From the NCBI GenBank assembly GCA_040880365.1, contig JBBDIO010000194.1, positions 1-18,408 of the forward strand: a DNA stretch of 18,408 nucleotides. The letters run 5' to 3'. Below are positions 17,168 to 18,408 of this stretch, piece after piece (the first letter of the stretch is position 1; each line of letters begins with the position of its first letter). The notes under the pieces are model-generated. The model was not told the origin of the DNA and did no database searches. It saw nothing but the letters and a program-made list of their open reading frames with translations. Made by a program: the position numbers and the translations under genes. This DNA is from JBBDIO01 sp040880365 (lineage in GTDB: Bacteria; Chloroflexota; Anaerolineae; Caldilineales; Caldilineaceae).

Positions 17168-18220
17168 TTAAAAGCGCGCCAGATCGCGGCAGATCGCAAC
17201 AATTTTGCCCGCACCCGGACGGTACGCATCTTCCAGCGGTGGGCTAAAGGGGACCGGCACATCCAGCCCGCCCAGGCGTTGGATCGGCGCATCCAGCCAC
17301 TCGAACGCCTCCTCGGCAATCAGCGCGGCGACTTCGGCACCCACGCCAACCAGCTTATTGGCCGAATGGACAATCAGCACCTTGCCCGTTTTTGCCACGG
17401 TGGTCAGAATCGCATCCACATCCAGCGGCTTCAGCGTGCGCAGATCCAGCACCTCGGCATCAATGCCCTCTTGCGCCAACTCCGCGGCCGCGGTCAGCGC
17501 CTGTTGCACCTGTGCGCCATAGGTGATGATCGAAAGATCGGTGCCCTGGCGCGCCAGATTGGCCTTGCCCAGCGGCACAATATAATCACCGGGCGGCACA
17601 TGCCCCTTGAGCGAACGATAGAGCACCTTGGCTTCCAGATAAATCACCGGATTGTTGTCGCGAATGGCCGAAATCAGCAGCCCCTTGGCATCGGCGGGTG
17701 TGCCGGGCGCAACCACCTTCAAGCCCGGCGCATGCACAAACCAGGCTTCGGGATTCTGGCTGTGGAACGGCCCGGAGCGAATCCCGCCATCGCTGGGCGC
17801 ACGGATCACCCACGGCACCGCCCCGCCCCAGCGATAGTGCACCGTGGCAGCATATTGGACAATACTATCAAACGCGGTGGTAATGAAATCGGCAAACTGC
17901 ATCTCGATCACCGGACGCAATCCCATCAGTGCCATGCCCGTGGCCGCGCCCACAAAGCCCAGCTCGGCCATCGGCATATTAAGGACGCGCGCATCGCCAA
18001 ATTCCTCGCTAAAACCCTTGGTCACCTTGAATGCGCCGCCAAATTCACCCGCGATATCTTCCCCCATGAGCAGCACGTTTGGATCGCGCTGCATCTCCAC
18101 GCGCATGGCCTCGCTAATCGCCGCGATGTAGGTCAATTCACGATATTCTTTCGCCGCGCCGGCGCTTTCGGTTTGTGCCGGGCTTTCGGCCGACTCTTGT
18201 TCGCGCGCAACCGAACTCAT
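17168..18220 (-). CDS. 2-oxo acid dehydrogenase (pyruvate/branched-chain type) E1 component, beta subunit
   Basis: The 350-aa product is the beta subunit of an alpha2beta2 thiamine-diphosphate E1, which decarboxylates a 2-oxo acid and passes the acyl group to lipoyl-E2. The pyrimidine-binding domain has 'VLLMGEDIAGEFGGAFKVT' and the thiamine-activating Glu in 'NMPMAELGFVGAATGMAL'. 'HSQNPEAWFVHAPGLKVVAP' and 'PADAKGLLISAIRDNNPVIY' follow. The C-terminal transketolase domain ends with 'VPFSPPLEDAYRPG'. The ATG at 18220 is chosen because GGAG lies 6 nt before it. The frame is open to 18343, but that part is Cys/Arg-rich and unlike the family. The first 25 residues are an Ala/Glu/Ser-rich extension. 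Pyruvate, branched-chain and acetoin enzymes cannot be told apart safely here. Confidence 0.93.
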   Translation of the reverse strand: MSSVAREQESAESPAQTESAGAAKEYRELTYIAAISEAMRVEMQRDPNVLLMGEDIAGEFGGAFKVTKGFSEEFGDARVLNMPMAELGFVGAATGMALMGLRPVIEMQFADFITTAFDSIVQYAATVHYRWGGAVPWVIRAPSDGGIRSGPFHSQNPEAWFVHAPGLKVVAPGTPADAKGLLISAIRDNNPVIYLEAKVLYRSLKGHVPPGDYIVPLGKANLARQGTDLSIITYGAQVQQALTAAAELAQEGIDAEVLDLRTLKPLDVDAILTTVAKTGKVLIVHSANKLVGVGAEVAALIAEEAFEWLDAPIQRLGGLDVPVPFSPPLEDAYRPGAGKIVAICRDLARF

Positions 18221-18346
18221 CCCCATCTCCTCTGGCTTATGTCGAACAGGGTTCTCGCCGTTTTGTCTGTGGTTGTGCCCGCGAGTTGTGCGGCAGCAAC
18301 GTGCGCACCGTGCACACAGACCGGACAGACAGACAGAAAGCAATTC

Positions 18347-18408
18347 TCACGGAGCATAAATCCCCTCCTCCACCGTGTCCGCTTCGGGCAGGGGGCTGTT
18401 CTCGGCAT
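18347..18408 (-). CDS. 2-oxo acid dehydrogenase E1 component, alpha subunit (last 19 residues)
   Basis: On the minus strand a frame entering at the right edge reads 'AENSPLPEADTVEEGIYAP' and stops at TGA (18349-18347). This matches the usual end of E1 alpha subunits ('AE.SP.P....l...vYa'). The E1 beta gene is next on the same strand, the standard alpha-beta order. The 126 bp between them (18221-18346) hold three GACA units (18324-18335) and the palindrome GTGCGCAC (18301-18308), but no gene that I can support. Confidence 0.75.
   Translation of the reverse strand, partial: AENSPLPEADTVEEGIYAP

Noticed and set aside
18221..18343. N-terminal extension of E1 beta by 41 Cys/Arg-rich residues
   Set aside because: It is unlike the family and covers the intergenic region. 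The ATG at 18220 has a well-placed GGAG.

Overview
The window is GC-rich bacterial chromosome with about a dozen housekeeping and accessory genes. No rRNA, tRNA, insertion sequence or phage gene was seen. A run of 10 Ns at 3844-3853 points to a draft or metagenome assembly. Gene content fits a free-living bacterium, possibly Chloroflexota (a glycine-riboswitch-controlled full-length gcvP, a DUF4349 lipoprotein, an RraA-like protein between two MFS genes, a D-aminoacylase within a his cluster). That phylum call is a guess from the mix of families; no marker gene proves it.

Left part (1-3916). A minus-strand secreted-protein fragment with a DNRLRE-like segment runs off the left edge. Facing away from it is a tandem glycine riboswitch (about 372-612), followed directly by a strong intrinsic terminator (611-669) and then gcvP (771-3791). 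A bidirectional terminator, interrupted by the N gap, separates gcvP from a convergent drug-efflux-type MFS gene.

Middle part (3916-8908). MFS gene 1 (-) and an RraA-like aldolase-family gene (+) diverge from a 300-bp region in which I see one promoter for each. A second MFS gene (-) converges on the RraA-like gene with 10 bp between stops. Then comes a DUF4349 lipoprotein gene (+). Its start lies in a five-copy tandem repeat, each copy carrying a Shine-Dalgarno sequence, an ATG and a small hairpin over the ATG. A perfect 18-bp terminator closes it.

Right part (8908-18408). All genes are on the minus strand. In transcription order they are: 2-oxo acid dehydrogenase E1 alpha (C-terminal end only), E1 beta, a MutT/MTH1-like NUDIX protein fused to a Cys-rich zinc-ribbon-like tail, a TrkA/KtrA-type regulator, hisD, hisC, an N-acyl-D-amino-acid deacylase, hisB, rsmI and a patatin-like phospholipase. 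Tight junctions (ATGA between hisD and hisC; TAAATG between NUDIX and TrkA and between the deacylase and hisB; 8 bp between hisB and rsmI) indicate co-transcription of neighbouring blocks.

The least ordinary features are the multiplied translation-start module of the lipoprotein gene, the NUDIX-zinc-ribbon fusion, and the deacylase in the histidine cluster. I saw no clear, wholly new multi-gene system.
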